Below the pieces are notes generated by a model. The model worked only from the letters and a program-made list of their open reading frames with translations, was not told the origin of the DNA and did no database searches. From Candidatus Marimicrobium litorale (GTDB lineage Bacteria; Pseudomonadota; Gammaproteobacteria; Pseudomonadales; Halieaceae), in the NCBI RefSeq assembly GCF_026262645.1, contig NZ_SHNO01000003.1:1-64000 (forward strand): 64,000 nucleotides of DNA, written 5' to 3'. Made by a program: the position numbers and the translations under genes. Numbering within the stretch: position 1 is the stretch's first letter; the number at the start of each line of letters is the position of its first letter. Shown piece after piece: positions 9,252-20,500 of the stretch.

Positions 9252-9671
9252 ATGTTGTGGTTGAAAGCCTTCCATATCATCTTCGTAGTTTGCTGGTTCG
9301 CAGGACTATTCTATCTGCCGCGTATACTGGTCTATCACGCTGCCAGCGATAGTGAGACAGTTCGAGAGCAATTGGCGGTCATGGCACGTCGACTGTATCG
9401 ATTTGTCACGCCATTCATGTACATCACGCTCGCGCTCGGACTAGTGCTGATCGCACATAATTACGAGTACTACCTCAGCTCCGCGTGGATGTATCTGAAG
9501 CTCGCAGGCGTCGCCTTTCTGGTTTTTTACCATATACTGTGCGGCCGCTATGTGAGGGCTGCAGTCGAAAATCGCCTGCCCCACGGTCACATTTTTTTCC
9601 GCTTTTTTAACGAGATACCGGTTTTGTTTCTCTTCGCCATAGTGATACTGGTTGTACTCAAGCCCTTCTAG
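9252..9671 (+). CDS. hemJ: protoporphyrinogen IX oxidase HemJ
   Basis: Membrane enzyme for oxidation of protoporphyrinogen IX, used by many proteobacteria that lack HemG or HemY. The 139-residue protein has four predicted membrane helices. The conserved N-terminal pattern is KAFHIIFVVCWFAGLFYLPR, with the essential family His at residue 8, and there is a conserved Arg/Lys-rich loop. It directly precedes hemL and hemB, so three heme enzymes are clustered, which strengthens the call. A GAGG ribosome site lies upstream of the ATG. Confidence 0.92.
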   Translation: MLWLKAFHIIFVVCWFAGLFYLPRILVYHAASDSETVREQLAVMARRLYRFVTPFMYITLALGLVLIAHNYEYYLSSAWMYLKLAGVAFLVFYHILCGRYVRAAVENRLPHGHIFFRFFNEIPVLFLFAIVILVVLKPF

Positions 9672-9764
9672 ACGACTGGATATTGAACGTGAGAGCACTG
9701 ATAATTCGATCCTCATACTGATCAGCAACCCCTGGCTAAAATCTACAATCAGGACCAGACTTCA

Positions 9765-11045
9765 ATGAAATCATCAAAACAATTATTTGAACGGGCCATG
9801 GTGTCCATCCCCGGCGGGGTAAATTCTCCAGTGCGCGCATTCAAGGCGGTCGGGGGTACACCTGTTTTCATCGAACGCAGTGAAGGCGCTTATATCTACG
9901 ACTGCGAAGGCAAACGCTATACCGATTATGTTTTGTCCTGGGGTCCAATGCTCATGGGACACAATCACCCCACCGTGCGCGAGGCAGTGCAACGCCAATG
10001 CGAAAAGGGCCTCAGCTTCGGCGCGCCCACGGAACTGGAGATAGAGCTGGCGGAGCGAATTTGTAATGCGCTTCCGGGTATGGATCTGGTGCGTATGGTC
10101 AACTCCGGTACAGAAGCCACCATGAGCGCAATCCGCCTCGCACGTGGTTATACCGCACGCGATACCATCGTAAAGTTTGAGGGTTGCTATCACGGGCACT
10201 CTGACTCCCTGCTTGTCAAAGCGGGCTCCGGCGCACTGACACTGGGTGTGCCAAGCTCCCCCGGCGTCCCCGCAGCGCTGGCTGATCACACCATGACACT
10301 CACCTATAACGATATCGAAGGTGTGCGCCAGGCGTTCGCCGAACACGGCGACGAGATCGCCTGTGTCATCGTGGAGCCCGTCACGGGTAATATGAACTGC
10401 ATCCCGCCTGCTCCGGGATTCCTTGAGGCTCTGCGCGAGGAGTGCACCCGGGGCGGTGCGCTGCTAATACTGGACGAGGTCATGACAGGCTTCCGCTTTG
10501 GACTTCATGGGGCACAGGGTTTTTACGGCATAGAACCGGACCTCACCACGCTTGGGAAGGTGATCGGCGGCGGCATGCCCGTGGGGGCGTTCGGGGGTAA
10601 ACGCGACATCATGGAGCAAATTGCACCGCTGGGCCCTGTCTACCAGGCAGGTACCTTGTCAGGCAATCCCATCGCAATGACTGCAGGGCTCGCAACGCTG
10701 GATATTATTTCGCAAGAGGGCTTCTACGAGCCTGTTTTCAAGCGCACCAGTGAACTCACCGAAGGCCTGCAGAGTGCAGCAGACAGCGCAGGTGTGCCCT
10801 TCACCACTAACCACGCCGGCACCATGTTCGGCGGCTTCTTCACCGATGCCGAGTCTGTGACAAACTACGAACAGGTTATGGCATGCGATACGGAGGCCTT
10901 CAACCGGTTTTTCCACGTCATGCTCAATAACGGTGTATACCTGGCTCCGGCGGCTTACGAAGCGGGCTTTCTCTCCGCCGCGCACTCGGATGCAGATATT
11001 GCCGAAACAGTGGCAGCAGCACATACTGCTTTTGCAAGCCTATGA
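9765..11045 (+). CDS. hemL: glutamate-1-semialdehyde 2,1-aminomutase
   Basis: PLP enzyme that converts glutamate-1-semialdehyde to 5-aminolevulinate in the C5 route of tetrapyrrole synthesis. The 426-residue protein has the expected PLP lysine at Lys265 in [10 protein letters not shown]. The cofactor-binding SGTEA (115-119) and the DEVMTGFR motif are also present. Family length is normal. hemB, the next enzyme in the pathway, follows 14 bp later, so the two are almost certainly co-transcribed. Confidence 0.97.
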   Translation: MKSSKQLFERAMVSIPGGVNSPVRAFKAVGGTPVFIERSEGAYIYDCEGKRYTDYVLSWGPMLMGHNHPTVREAVQRQCEKGLSFGAPTELEIELAERICNALPGMDLVRMVNSGTEATMSAIRLARGYTARDTIVKFEGCYHGHSDSLLVKAGSGALTLGVPSSPGVPAALADHTMTLTYNDIEGVRQAFAEHGDEIACVIVEPVTGNMNCIPPAPGFLEALREECTRGGALLILDEVMTGFRFGLHGAQGFYGIEPDLTTLGKVIGGGMPVGAFGGKRDIMEQIAPLGPVYQAGTLSGNPIAMTAGLATLDIISQEGFYEPVFKRTSELTEGLQSAADSAGVPFTTNHAGTMFGGFFTDAESVTNYEQVMACDTEAFNRFFHVMLNNGVYLAPAAYEAGFLSAAHSDADIAETVAAAHTAFASL

Positions 11046-11056
11046 TCGAGGAGTAG

Positions 11057-12067
<1,011 letters not shown>

Positions 12068-12075
12068 ACCGGGCT

Positions 12076-12681
12076 GTGCGTCTTTTACTCGCAATCTTCA
12101 TCCTGTTGCTGTGCGCACAGCAAAGCCACGCCGAGTGCGATTGCCTGTGGCGGGGTTCTTTCAGCGAGGTGCAGGCCGCTACAGATTTAGTGGTCAGCGG
12201 CCGCGTCGTCGCTGCCGCAGGTAACTCAATTGACCTGCGCATTTCACGGTTACTGCGCGGCGAGGCGCACCATGAGACGATTCGCGTGTGGCTCAAAACG
12301 GCGGACTACTGCCGACCCGAACCCACATTGTTCCCACTGGAAAGCGACTGGGTCATGGCATTGAACCGCATAACGGAGGCAATACCGGGAGGATTCAACC
12401 CTGGCACACCCAATGTAAGCTACGGTCGCGTGGGGGACTACAGTCTCTCCAGTTGCGGCGGCTACTGGTTGCGCAGCCGGGGAGATCGAGTCACGGGCAA
12501 TCTTGTAGACGGGCCCCGCTGGGACTACGAGCCTCCCATGACGCCGGTTTTGCTTGACCTGGTTGCCGACTATGTTCGGGGCGATCTCGGCCGCGCTTCG
12601 CTTCAGCGAGCCAGCGCAATCGACCCAAAGCTGCGGGAATTGATGCTCGATACGCGCTCGTTTATAAAAAACGAGAAGTAA
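12076..12681 (+). CDS. secreted Cys-containing protein, possibly NTR/TIMP-like fold
   Basis: No named family recognised with certainty. A GTG start gives 201 residues with a clear signal peptide (hydrophobic stretch, then Ser-His-Ala at 17-19). The mature protein begins Glu-Cys-Asp-Cys. A CxC at the mature N-terminus followed by 'AATDLVVSGRVV' resembles the start of netrin/TIMP-like (NTR) domains in bacterial secreted proteins. Two further cysteines (near 77 and 130) could form disulfides. The start lies 8 bp after hemB, so it is probably translated from the same mRNA. A heme role is not supported beyond position. Confidence 0.6.
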   Translation: MRLLLAIFILLLCAQQSHAECDCLWRGSFSEVQAATDLVVSGRVVAAAGNSIDLRISRLLRGEAHHETIRVWLKTADYCRPEPTLFPLESDWVMALNRITEAIPGGFNPGTPNVSYGRVGDYSLSSCGGYWLRSRGDRVTGNLVDGPRWDYEPPMTPVLLDLVADYVRGDLGRASLQRASAIDPKLRELMLDTRSFIKNEK

Positions 12682-12769
12682 TACCACACGCCGCAGCAAA
12701 CCATTTTCGGACAACCGCCCTCTAGCTGCGTTATAACATCAACAGGAAAACCATAACGAGAATAAGATT

Positions 12770-13966
12770 ATGTTTCCATTGCTCGTTCAGCTTCGTAAGG
12801 CGCGCACCGGGTGGTTTTACCTGTGTACCGGGCGTTCGGTCTATGACGGAGCTGATGAGGAACACCACCGGCAGCGCATTCTGGTCATGACCAGCGCCTT
12901 CCTGCTGTTACTGGTTCTTCTTTTCACCGCGCTCGTTCCCCTGTTTATCCCTCTGAGCGCCCAAGGGAAAATCGCCGCGAATGGTCTTTTTATCGCCACG
13001 ATAGGCGGCGTGTTGTCGAGCATGATGCTACTGCGCTTGCGTGGCGACCGCATTGCTGCGCTGAACATCATGCTGCTGGTTTATGGTGGCGCTTTTGCCC
13101 TCGCCTGCCTGGTTTTAGGCGGAACAAGCTCACCCACCTTTCCTATGCTGCTGCTGATCCCCGCCATGGCCGGCATTGTCGGGAGCGTTCCACTCTGCTT
13201 GGCCTGGAGTAGTCTGGTACTTGCTTTCTGGATCGGCATGTTCCAGGCGGAACGCCATGGTATACAGCCACTGCAAATCATCGATGCGCACAACTACTCG
13301 CTGGCGATGTTGCTGGCCTACGCTGCCATGTCGCTATCCATTGTCAGCATCATTCTGATTTACGCCGAGATGAACAAGGCGCTGCGCAAGGACCTGCAGG
13401 CGACCAATGCCGAGTTGGAACACCTGTCATCACATGACCAATTGACCCGCTTGCCCAACCGCCGTTTCTACGACGAACGTGTGGGTTATGCCTTACACCG
13501 CGCGGTAGACAACAACAACCTGGTCGGCATCATGCTACTTGATCTCAATGGCTTTAAAAAAATCAATGACTCTCACGGCCACGGAGCGGGCGACAAATTG
13601 CTGGTCACAGTGGCGCAGCGCCTGCAAGGCAGCCTGCGAGAAACAGATCTTGTCGCCCGCCTCGGTGGGGACGAATTCGTCGTCGTACTGGAAGACTTGC
13701 AGTCCACCGAGGAAATTACCCGCATCGCGCACAAAGTATCCCATGCGATTGAGCAGCCCTTGCATGTACGGCAGCAAGTATTGACGTTCAGCGTCAGCAT
13801 CGGCGTATCGATATTCCCGCTGGACGGACGACAAAAACAGGAACTGGAAGAAAAAGCAGACCGGGCAATGTACCTGGCAAAAAAACGGGGCATTCCTATT
13901 GCACTGTCCAGCCTCGAGCCATCCGACGTACCGACACCCGCCCGGGCACCCACTACACGTCTCTAA
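12770..13966 (+). CDS. membrane-bound diguanylate cyclase (GGDEF)
   Basis: Predicted to make cyclic di-GMP. The 398-residue protein has about six hydrophobic segments between 38 and 198, forming an unnamed membrane sensor region, then a short helical linker and a GGDEF domain (about 215-380). The active-site GGDEF is intact at 299-303. An RETD product-inhibition I-site sits at 290-293 with the standard five-residue spacing, so the enzyme should be active and feedback-controlled. There is no EAL domain. Nothing nearby identifies the signal it senses. Confidence 0.9.
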   Translation: MFPLLVQLRKARTGWFYLCTGRSVYDGADEEHHRQRILVMTSAFLLLLVLLFTALVPLFIPLSAQGKIAANGLFIATIGGVLSSMMLLRLRGDRIAALNIMLLVYGGAFALACLVLGGTSSPTFPMLLLIPAMAGIVGSVPLCLAWSSLVLAFWIGMFQAERHGIQPLQIIDAHNYSLAMLLAYAAMSLSIVSIILIYAEMNKALRKDLQATNAELEHLSSHDQLTRLPNRRFYDERVGYALHRAVDNNNLVGIMLLDLNGFKKINDSHGHGAGDKLLVTVAQRLQGSLRETDLVARLGGDEFVVVLEDLQSTEEITRIAHKVSHAIEQPLHVRQQVLTFSVSIGVSIFPLDGRQKQELEEKADRAMYLAKKRGIPIALSSLEPSDVPTPARAPTTRL

Positions 13967-13971
13967 TCCGC

Positions 13972-14661
13972 TTATCGTCTCAAGCGCACCCGCCAGCGCG
14001 AGCGATCGAGTCGTCTGTTTCCTGCAATATCAAGCAGCTCTCCCAGCATCATAAGAGATAACCCCCAGATACATCGCCCTTGGTAGTTATAACAGGGGAC
14101 GGGGATGTCAGCGCCCCTATATTGCCAGAGCATTTCCTCCAGGTTGTTTTCGTTCATCAAAAATGTGAATGGCACCCAGATCACCTCGTCCACCTCGTGA
14201 TTGAGCGACAAAGCGGCCTCGCGCTCCAACCGAAATACAAACGGGCTTACCGCCATCCCAAGGGCCCCTCTGTGCGGTCTCGCATTGAGCTCCGACAGGC
14301 GACCAATGCACCGGTCACTCTCGCCGAGATGCAGACCAATCTCTTCGCCTGTTTCTCGCACTGCGACAGCGAATCCGTTGCGGTCCACTGCATCCATTCG
14401 CCCACCGGGGAAGGCCATGTGCCCTGACCAGGGATCACCCTCCCGCTCCGCTCGCTTGATCATCAGAATATGAGGTTCATCATCGTGAACTTGCAGTATC
14501 ATGGCCACCGCGGAGCGCTTCATAAATTGCCGCAGCCACTTTTTTCCCGGACGATGACGACCGAGCCGTGTTTCGATTAATTGCAAGGGAGATACCGACA
14601 ATGGGAGCTCTTCTACAGTTCTGGAGGACCTGGCTTCTCTTGTTTGCCGGACATAAGACAT
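13972..14661 (-). CDS. CoA pyrophosphatase-like NUDIX hydrolase
   Basis: NUDIX enzyme with the box AFPGGRMDAVDRNGFAVAVR-ETGEEIG, fitting Gx5Ex7REUxEExGU with a slight variation. The flanking LMIKRAEREGDPWSGHMAFPGG is typical of the CoA diphosphatase (NudL/YeaB) group. A longer in-frame start exists at 14751, but it would run into the divergent ATPase gene. The ATG at 14661 gives 229 residues, near family size. It is convergent with the GGDEF gene, with only 5 bp between stops. Substrate is inferred from family only. Confidence 0.82.
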   Translation of the reverse strand: MSYVRQTREARSSRTVEELPLSVSPLQLIETRLGRHRPGKKWLRQFMKRSAVAMILQVHDDEPHILMIKRAEREGDPWSGHMAFPGGRMDAVDRNGFAVAVRETGEEIGLHLGESDRCIGRLSELNARPHRGALGMAVSPFVFRLEREAALSLNHEVDEVIWVPFTFLMNENNLEEMLWQYRGADIPVPCYNYQGRCIWGLSLMMLGELLDIAGNRRLDRSRWRVRLRR

Positions 14662-14727
14662 CACTACACCGTGATCTACAGACCGAACGGATGACAACCT
14701 AACACATGCATTTTGAGCGTGGAAATA

Positions 14728-16215
14728 ATGACGAGTAAAAATCTGGGGCATGGCGACCTCCTCACGTTAGAGGATGTAAGCCTCGTATACCGTGCCCAAC
14801 CCGCCCTCACGAGGGTCAACTGGACTCTTCAAAAAGGCCAGCAGTGGACCCTGCTGGGGCCTAACGGCGCCGGCAAGACCAGCCTGGCGCGGATCATATG
14901 CGACATGGAGGCGCATTTTTCTGGCTCGGTGCTCCGCGCCGCTGCTCTGGGAAAACAGGGCGTCGCCTATGTTTGCTTTGAGGAGGCCAAGGCCCTCTGC
15001 GACAGGGATCGCAAACTCGACGACTCGGAGTTCCGGCCTACAGCCAACGACCCAGGAACATCGGTTCGCGCATTAATACTCGCAGGAGCAGTCTCCGACA
15101 ACCGTCTCGACGCCTGGGCAGAACGACTGCGCATGACACACTTCCTCGACCGAGGGCTACGCTACATTTCTACGGGTGAAATGCGCAAGGCGCTGCTGGT
15201 CAGCGCCATTTTGCATGACCCGGCCCTGCTGATACTGGACAGCCCATTGGATGGACTGGATCGCACAAGTCAGGCCGAGATGCGCCTCGTCATGGATGAG
15301 CTATTGCACTCGAGTATGCACCTGCTGGTTCTGTGTCGCCAGCTTGATGATATTCCAGAGGGGGCCTCCCATGTCCTGGTGCTGGACCAGGGGAAAGTCT
15401 TCGCACAGGGACCACGCCAGGAGGTGGTCGAGAGCGGTCCAGTTAGAGCGCTGATGTCTCCACCTGCGGGGTCATTCGAGGATTTGCCAAGTCCCGCGCC
15501 GCGTGCGTATTCCATCCCTGACAATGCGCCGCTGCTCGAATTGAGGGATGTCACTGTACGCTATGGCAACCTCACTGTTCTGGACCGAATTAACTGGACA
15601 ATGGCACGGGACAACCATTGCTGCATAGCTGGGCCCAACGGCTGCGGAAAAACCACCTTGTTAAGCTTGATAACCGGCGCCAACCACAAGGCCTATGGTC
15701 AGGATATTACCCTGTTCGGCAGGAGGCGCGGCAGCGGCGAAAGCGTCTGGGAAATAAAGCAGAAATTCGGGCAGATTGACACTCAATTACAGCTGAACTT
15801 CGCCAGGACAATGCGAGTGGTGGAGGTGGTTGTCTCTGGCTTTTTTGATACCGTAGGCCTATACGATGAGTGGGGAGACAAGCAGCGCAAGCTGGCAATG
15901 GAGTGGCTGCGAGCACTCGGGTTGGAGCATTTTTCAGGCCAGGGTTTCGATACCTTGTCGTTCGGCTTGCAGCGCATGGTGCTGCTCGCCCGGGCCATGG
16001 TGAAATCACCGCTCATCCTGTTGCTGGACGAACCTACGCTCGGCCTGGACGGCCATCATCGCATGCTTATGTTGAGCGCTATTGATCATATTGCACAACA
16101 CAGCGATACCAGCATCATTTTTGTCAGTCATTCCGTCGGGGAAACGCCAGCCTGTATTAATCAGTACCTGGTATTTTCGCCCCACGACTCAGGCTTCGAT
16201 CTTGTTTGCCGCTGA
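14728..16215 (+). CDS. ModF-like protein with two ABC ATPase domains
   Basis: Two fused nucleotide-binding domains in 495 residues, without membrane segments. Domain 1 has Walker A GPNGAGKTS, a weak signature STGEMRKALL and Walker B LLILDSPLDGLD. Domain 2 has GPNGCGKTT, signature LSFGLQRM and LILLLDEPTLGLD. This arrangement matches ModF/PhrA-type proteins. No permease or molybdate-binding gene is adjacent, so a soluble or regulatory role is as likely as transport. The ATG at 14728 is preferred over an upstream TTG at 14713. Confidence 0.8.
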   Translation: MTSKNLGHGDLLTLEDVSLVYRAQPALTRVNWTLQKGQQWTLLGPNGAGKTSLARIICDMEAHFSGSVLRAAALGKQGVAYVCFEEAKALCDRDRKLDDSEFRPTANDPGTSVRALILAGAVSDNRLDAWAERLRMTHFLDRGLRYISTGEMRKALLVSAILHDPALLILDSPLDGLDRTSQAEMRLVMDELLHSSMHLLVLCRQLDDIPEGASHVLVLDQGKVFAQGPRQEVVESGPVRALMSPPAGSFEDLPSPAPRAYSIPDNAPLLELRDVTVRYGNLTVLDRINWTMARDNHCCIAGPNGCGKTTLLSLITGANHKAYGQDITLFGRRRGSGESVWEIKQKFGQIDTQLQLNFARTMRVVEVVVSGFFDTVGLYDEWGDKQRKLAMEWLRALGLEHFSGQGFDTLSFGLQRMVLLARAMVKSPLILLLDEPTLGLDGHHRMLMLSAIDHIAQHSDTSIIFVSHSVGETPACINQYLVFSPHDSGFDLVCR

Positions 16216-16395
16216 CACCTTTCGATAAATCAAGGGAAACACAGCGCTGGAGCGAAATAAGGTTAGACTTCATCACCACTAGATTGACAGTACGCCTAGT
16301 GCAGACACAAAAGGCGTGATAAATTCCACCTTTATATTGCGGCGATCCGCTACAAGCTAAAAAGCGGCGTTAAGACTAGGAGATTTCCATCCGTG

Positions 16396-17568
16396 ATGCA
16401 TCACACTAAGCCGGGCAACTGGCTGGCAGTCCTGACGGTTTTGCTGACGGCCTGCGGCGACTCAGACACTCTGAAGGCGCCCGTACCGGAGATCGCGGTC
16501 GTCAAAGTTGTAGAGCGCGATACACCTATCACACAGGATTTTGTCGGACAGACCCGCGGATCTACCGATATCCCGATTCGCGCGCGCGTCGAGGGCTTTC
16601 TGGAGAGCCGCAACTTCAGAGAGGGTGGTGAAGTCACTCAGGGACAACTGCTCTATACGATCGACCCTCTTCCGTTCAAGGCCAAAGTGTTTGAGGCGGA
16701 GGGGCGTCTTGCAGAGGCGCGTACTAAATTAGCCAAGGCCAAGGCAGACCTCGACCGCATTGAACCTCTCGCAAAAATGAATGCCGTCAGCCAGCAGGAT
16801 CTCGACGGTGCCGTTGCACAGCGAGACGCCGCTGAAGGTTCTGTCAAAGCGGCAGAGGCGCAGCTGGACCTGGCCAATATTGAGCTTGGCTATACCCGCA
16901 TTCAATCGCCTATAGACGGCATCATCGGAATATCCGAGGCAGAGGTCGGTGAAGTCGTGGGGTCCAACCCCGATACCTTCATTTTGAATTACGTTTCTCT
17001 CACCGACCCCATACGTGTGCGCTTCTCCATCAACGAGCGCGATTTCTTGCGACTCAGTCGCTCGCTGGCGAAGGAGCGGCGTATGGGTAAAGACCAGCGT
17101 GACGAGTCCGAACGCCCCGACGTGACCATGATCCTCGCCGATGGCAGCGTACACGAGCAGTTCGGAAGGGTGATTGCCTCCGATGCCTCTATCAACCCAC
17201 AAACAGGCACGTTTAAACTGGAAGCTGATTTTCCCAATCCAGACTCGATTGTCATCGCCGGCCAGTTTGCCCGTGTACGCATTGTTATCGATGACCGAAA
17301 AAACGCTCTGCTTATACCGCAGCGGGCACTGTCGGAGTTGCAGGGAAACTTCCGCGTGTTTGTCGTAAACGCCGATGGCACGGTGACACTGCGTGCGGTC
17401 GAACCGGGGCCACAGGTCGGGCAGCTAACCGTCATCAACTCCGGGCTTCAGGCGGGGGAAGAGGTTGCTATCGAGGGCCTGTTGAGACTTGGAGATGGCC
17501 TGGTGGTCAAGCCCAGGGTAGTGGAATTCCCGGAAACACCTGGGGCCATCGATAAGCCGGGAGCATAG
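16396..17568 (+). CDS. RND efflux periplasmic adaptor (membrane fusion lipoprotein)
   Basis: Adaptor joining the inner-membrane pump to the outer-membrane channel. A short N-terminus has a lipobox (Leu-Thr-Ala-Cys, about residue 20), so it is predicted to be lipid-anchored in the periplasm. A lipoyl half-motif (about 50-90), an alpha-helical hairpin rich in Ala/Lys/Glu (about 100-160), a second lipoyl half with QSPIDGIIG, and beta-barrel domains follow, as in AcrA/MexA. A GTG three bases upstream (16393) is an alternative start, and AGGAG lies at 16378-16382. It is the first of three genes separated by 3 and 1 bp. Confidence 0.93.
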   Translation: MHHTKPGNWLAVLTVLLTACGDSDTLKAPVPEIAVVKVVERDTPITQDFVGQTRGSTDIPIRARVEGFLESRNFREGGEVTQGQLLYTIDPLPFKAKVFEAEGRLAEARTKLAKAKADLDRIEPLAKMNAVSQQDLDGAVAQRDAAEGSVKAAEAQLDLANIELGYTRIQSPIDGIIGISEAEVGEVVGSNPDTFILNYVSLTDPIRVRFSINERDFLRLSRSLAKERRMGKDQRDESERPDVTMILADGSVHEQFGRVIASDASINPQTGTFKLEADFPNPDSIVIAGQFARVRIVIDDRKNALLIPQRALSELQGNFRVFVVNADGTVTLRAVEPGPQVGQLTVINSGLQAGEEVAIEGLLRLGDGLVVKPRVVEFPETPGAIDKPGA

Positions 17569-17571
17569 CCC

Positions 17572-20500
17572 GTGGCTGAGTTCTTCGTTCGACGCCCTAT
17601 CGTGGCCATGGTCATTGCCATCATCATAGTGATCGTTGGCCTTGTCGCCCTCGGTCGACTGCCGGTTGCACAGTATCCCGAGATCACACCCCCGATGGTC
17701 AATGTATCGGCCACCTACACCGGCGCCAACGCCATCAATGTCGAGCAGTCAGTCGCCACGCCCATCGAGCAAAAAGTTAATGGGGTGGAGAACATGATTT
17801 ATATGGACTCCACTAACTCCAGTGACGGCCGCATGAGTCTGAACGTGTCTTTCGAGGTAGGAACAGATCTCGATATGGCCAATGTGCTCACGCAAAATCG
17901 CGTGTCAGAGGCTCAGGCGACATTGCCTGAGGAGGTCAAGCGACTGGGCGTTACTGTGAAGAAGAGGCTGTCATTCCCACTGCTGCTGGTTTCTCTCATA
18001 TCCCCCAATGGAACCTATGACGAAAGCTTTCTCTCCAACTATGCCGCCATTAACATCGTTGATGAAATTGCAAGAATTCGGGGGGTTGGGCTGGCCGAAG
18101 TCCTTGGTGGCAGCATCTCGGAATACGCCATGCGCATCTGGATACGTCCGGACGAACTGGCTAAGCTCGGTCTGACCGTTTCCGACATCACTCAGTCTAT
18201 CCAGAACCAGAATGTACTGGTACCTGCGGGGCAGATCGGTGGCGAACCCGCACCGCCGGGCACCGAATTCACTTATACCGTAGATACTGGCGGTCGCTTT
18301 GAAACGCCCGAAGAATTTGGTGCGGTCGTGGTTCGCGCGAACCCCGACGGCTCTCAGGTACTACTGAGGGACATTGCGAGAATTGAGCTGGGATCACAAA
18401 ACTACCTGTACAACGTGCGCCTCGACGGACAGGCCTCATCACTGGTGCAGGTCTTTCAGTTACCAGACGCCAATGGCCTCGATGTCGCCGAGAAGGTCAT
18501 CGCCACCATGGATAGTATTTCAGAGCGCTTCCCGGACGATGTGCAGTACGTTATTTCACTGGACACCACAAAGCCCATTATCGCTGGCATTCGAGAAATC
18601 GTCATCACCTTGTTTCAGGCGGTCTCCCTGGTCATCCTGGTAGTCTATATTTTCCTGCAGAACGCGCGCTCCACGCTCATACCCACTCTTACCGTTCCGG
18701 TTTCACTGATCGGCGCTTTCGCCGTTTTTCCGCTGCTGGGTTTTTCCATCAACACCCTGTCACTGCTTGGCCTTGTGCTGGCGATCGGTATCGTCGTAGA
18801 CGATGCGATTGTAGTGGTGGAAGCAGTGGCAGCAAAAATGGATAAAGGGATGGAGGCCAGAGAAGCCACCGTCGAGGCGATGCGTGAAGTCTCTGGACCG
18901 ATCGTGGCCACCTCGCTGGCGCTGATTGCGGTATTCGTGCCAGTGGCCGCCATGGGCGGCATTACCGGCGCCTTGTACCAGCAGTTCGCCATCACCATCG
19001 CGATTTCCGTGGCGATCTCCTCGATTAACGCACTGACACTGAGCCCGGCACTGGCCTCTTCACTACTAAAACCGCCCGGTGAGGCGAAGAGCGTTTTCGA
19101 CCGGTTTTTCCGATGGTTCAATCACTACTTCGAGATTGCTACCGAAAAGTTCATGGTGTTGACCGGTTACTTTACGCATAAAGTCGGGCGCGCCGGCGGC
19201 TTACTGCTGGCGCTGGTTGGCGGTGTCATCCTGCTCTTCCAAATTGTTCCAAGCGGATTCGTACCCGAGGAAGACCAGGCCTATATCATGGCCGGCGTGA
19301 TCATGCCCGACAGCGCCTCACTGCAGCGTACCAGCGTTGTCATGAAGCAGGTAGAGGACATCCTTGATCAATACGATGCCATCCAGAACTCCACTGTGAT
19401 CGCGGGCTACAGTATTATGTCAGGCACCTTGCAACCCAATGCCGGCATGGCTTTTATCCAGCTAAAAGATTGGGATGAGCGCCCCGATGCCGAGGATCAC
19501 GCCACGGAACTGGTGCGACGACTGAATGTTGACCTGGCCATGCACATCAATGAAGGCGCGGCCTTTGCGTTCGGGCCACCGGCGATTCCCGGACTCGGCA
19601 CGGGCTCGGGCTTCACACTCATGCTGCAAGACCGAGGCGGCAATTCACCGCAATACCTGTTCGAACAATCCAAGCGCTTTATCGAGGCCGCGGCCCTGCG
19701 CCCGGAGATCAGCGGCATCCAGACGCTGTTCCGCCCGAGTTCACCACAGATCTTTCTCGATATTGACGACGGCAAGGCACTCAAACTGGGCGTTCCCCTG
19801 CGCGACATCAATACGTCGGTGGGCGCCTTCCTGGGCGGTGCCTATGTTAATGACTTCAACCGGTTTGGCCGACTGTATAAAGTGTATGTGCAGGCAGAGC
19901 CCGAGTACCGGAATTCAATTGATGGCATCAATATGTTTTACGTGCGCAACAACAAGGGTGACTCCGTACCGCTGTCTACTCTCGTTGAAACCTCGCGCTC
20001 CTGGGGTCCGGAATTCACCAATCGCTTCAACCTGTTCCGTTCCGCCAAGTTAACCGGACAACCAGCACCGGGTTACAGCTCGTCCCAGGCACTGGCCGCG
20101 CTCGAAGAGGTCGCGAACGAAACACTCCCTGGCGACATGGGTTACAGCTGGTCAGATATGTCTTACCAGGAAAAAGCGGCGGAAGGTTCGGGCTCCGTCG
20201 TCTTCATCATGGCACTGGTGTTTGTATTCCTTATTCTTGCTGCGCAGTATGAGAGCTGGTCTCTGCCACTGTCTGTGCTACTGGGAACACCGATCGCCGT
20301 ATTCGGTGCTATCGGTGGCCTATGGATTGCCAGACTGTTCAGCGAAAGCTACGTCAACAACGTCTTTGCGCAAATCGGGCTGGTGATGCTAATTGGTCTC
20401 GCCGCCAAGAATGCGATCCTGATCGTCGAATTTGCCAAGCTGGAAACGGAAAAAGGCAAAGACCCTGTAGAGGCTGCCATGACAGCCGCCAGACTGCGTT

